Positions 7,860 through 9,449 of a stretch of 9,449 bases of DNA are shown here, piece by piece. The translations under genes and the position numbers were made by a program. Positions within the stretch are counted from its first letter, which is position 1. Each line of letters opens with the position of its first letter. This stretch comes from Chitinophagaceae bacterium UBA2467 (lineage in GTDB: Bacteria > Bacteroidota > Bacteroidia > Chitinophagales > Chitinophagaceae): positions 1-9,449 of the forward strand of contig DDPN01000141.1 in NCBI GenBank assembly GCA_002342205.1, given 5' to 3'. The notes under the pieces are model-generated. The model worked only from the letters and a program-made list of their open reading frames with translations. It did no database searches and was not told the DNA's origin.

Positions 7860-9449
7860 CTACTTCAACAATTCCATAACATAACTTTCACCTGGTTTCA
7901 GCTGAAAACTATTCAACTCAATAATAGTTCCTGTTATTACATCTCGAGCTTTAGAGAACCCCTTTATTCGCTCACTATAGCGATCCCAATTTGGAGAGAC
8001 AACTTCTTTTCCTGCGTTTGTAATTACCATAATTGTCTGCAGTGGACTATATCTAAAATAAAGATACAGTCCATTTTGAGGGATATACTGCATCAAACGA
8101 CCTTGCGTAAGTGCACTTGATGTTTTTCTGAAATTAGCCAACTTACTAATATAGTCAAACGAGCCTTGCTGCAATAGGTTCCTACTTTCTTTTAAAAAGA
8201 GATTTTTAGAGCGGTCATCTTCTGGCCAACCACCTGGAAAATCTTCCCGAACAGTAGCATCTGTATTTACTTTAAAATTCTTCATCAATACTTCGGTACC
8301 ATAATATAACTGCGGCATACCTCTCAAGGTAAATAGCCAATTATACACCATTCGCATCTTAGACCAATCTTCCCCTAAAACAGAATAAACGCGATCCATG
8401 TCATGATTATCCAGGAAGATGCAATTTTTCATAGGGTCGGCATATAACACATCTTGAGCAAGCGTAAGATAAAGTTTAACTACACCTGTTGACCAACCAG
8501 CCTCTTCTTTTGCAGCGCTGATCATAGCAAAACAATTTTGAAAATCTAACATCCCTTCTGCATTATGTGCAAATGGGGTCTTCACATTATTACGCGTGAA
8601 ATAAGCATTTGCCAGCGGAGTTGTAACCCAGCTTTCACCAAAAACAGTAAGCGAGGGGAATTCACGTAGTAAACAAGTATTGATTTCATTTAAGAATGAT
8701 TCTTCATTATACTTATAGGTATCGACTCTCCATCCATCTACCCCGTATTCTTCGGTAGCCCAGATTGAATATTGAATTAAAAATCTTGCCACATCTCTAT
8801 TTCGCTGATTTAAATCTGGCAGATGAGGAACAAACCAACCATCTAGCATCTGCCTTTTATCTTGTTCAGCAGCATAGGGATCGAAAAAAACTTCTTCGCG
8901 ATGATGCGGAGGATTTTTTCCTTGAGAACTATTCAACCAGTCATCAGATGGAGGATCAAGTGCAATCCAGTGATAGCTTCCAATATGATTATAAATAGCG
9001 TCTTGAATAATTTTCATACCCCGCGCATGCGCTGCCTTGCTTAAATTTTGATAAGCTTCATTCCCGCCAAATCTCTTATCTACTTCATAATGGTCGGTAA
9101 ACCAATATCCATGATATCCCGCAACCTTATTGCCCCACTCATTCATAAGAGGCATATCATTTTCATTAACTGGTGTCAACCAAAGCGTTGTAACACCTAA
9201 TTCGTTTAAATATGAAAGCTGATTTTGAACTCCTTTTAAATCTCCCCCATGTCTGGAAAACTTATCATTTCGGTTACAGGTTGTATCTCTGTAATTCTTA
9301 ACGATATCATTTGTTTTATCACCATTTGCAAAACGATCGGTCATGATTAAATAAATGAAATCGCTTGCATTAACTCCTCTGACACGTGTTTTCCCATTCT
9401 CGGCAGATCGTTTTTTAAGCTCATATTTGAAAGAGACTGGAGAACCTGT
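7860..9449 (-). CDS. GH13 alpha-amylase / cyclomaltodextrinase-like glycoside hydrolase (5' end cut by window edge)
   Basis: Hydrolyses alpha-1,4-glucosidic bonds of maltodextrins, cyclodextrins or similar glucans. 529 residues are visible. The frame stays open to the right edge, and the residues just before MTDRFANGD (VNASDFIYLI) are the normal lead-in to the barrel, so the Met at 9344 is internal, not the start. Signatures in visible numbering: HGGDLKG (67-73), GYHGYWFTDHY (111-121), region I DAIYNH (150-155), HLPDLN (209-214), GWRVDTYKY with nucleophile D243, FGESW with acid/base E272, and LDNHDMDR with H349 and D350. All three catalytic carboxylates are present. A beta C-terminal domain fills about 445-529. 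The HLPDLN motif and N-terminal lead-in suggest the Bacteroidota neopullulanase/cyclomaltodextrinase (SusA-like) branch. Many members of that branch are exported, but any signal peptide lies outside the window. It is the first visible gene of the unit with glgB; exact substrate is inferred from family only. Confidence 0.9.
   Translation of the reverse strand, partial: TGSPVSFKYELKKRSAENGKTRVRGVNASDFIYLIMTDRFANGDKTNDIVKNYRDTTCNRNDKFSRHGGDLKGVQNQLSYLNELGVTTLWLTPVNENDMPLMNEWGNKVAGYHGYWFTDHYEVDKRFGGNEAYQNLSKAAHARGMKIIQDAIYNHIGSYHWIALDPPSDDWLNSSQGKNPPHHREEVFFDPYAAEQDKRQMLDGWFVPHLPDLNQRNRDVARFLIQYSIWATEEYGVDGWRVDTYKYNEESFLNEINTCLLREFPSLTVFGESWVTTPLANAYFTRNNVKTPFAHNAEGMLDFQNCFAMISAAKEEAGWSTGVVKLYLTLAQDVLYADPMKNCIFLDNHDMDRVYSVLGEDWSKMRMVYNWLFTLRGMPQLYYGTEVLMKNFKVNTDATVREDFPGGWPEDDRSKNLFLKESRNLLQQGSFDYISKLANFRKTSSALTQGRLMQYIPQNGLYLYFRYSPLQTIMVITNAGKEVVSPNWDRYSERIKGFSKARDVITGTIIELNSFQLKPGESYVMELLK

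Noticed and set aside
8765..9044. Two plus-strand open frames opposite the GH13 hydrolase
   Set aside because: They overlap each other and are antisense to conserved catalytic-domain codons.

Overview
No mobile element, CRISPR array, tRNA/rRNA or phage gene is visible, and I found no previously undescribed system. The window reads as an ordinary chromosomal segment of a member of the Bacteroidota, probably the Chitinophagia/Sphingobacteriia/Cytophagia side. The signs are a moderately AT-rich composition, a DnaK ending in a DVPFEEVK-type tail, the short (about 464-residue) Bacteroidota-type arginine decarboxylase, a SusA/cyclomaltodextrinase-like GH13 enzyme, and the lack of a convincing Shine-Dalgarno sequence before any start that can be seen. 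A perfect TAnnTTTG -7 box in front of argS fits the same group. The assignment rests on recognised protein character, not on a database search.

Layout from left to right. Positions 1-1391 (minus) hold a nearly complete arginine decarboxylase gene cut by the left edge. Positions 1475-1504 hold a strong intrinsic terminator for the next gene, dnaK (1528-3420, minus). A 164-base gap follows, holding the probable dnaK control region, then a small GtrA-type membrane protein (3585-4079, minus). A 64-base divergent gap separates this from argS (4144-5928, plus). argS converges on glgB (5931-7856, minus) with only two bases between the stop codons. glgB is the second gene of an apparent operon whose first visible gene is a GH13 amylase/cyclomaltodextrinase (7860-9449, minus), cut at its 5' end by the right edge.

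Functional grouping. The only clear functional unit is the GH13 hydrolase plus branching enzyme pair (3-base gap), which would act on alpha-glucans (glycogen, maltodextrin). The other genes are unlinked housekeeping functions: polyamine synthesis from arginine, protein folding, arginyl-tRNA synthesis, and a probable lipid-linked-sugar membrane protein. speA and argS both use arginine, but they lie on opposite strands about 2.75 kb apart with dnaK and gtrA between them, so I read no joint regulation into that. No stretch above 300 bases lacks a gene.
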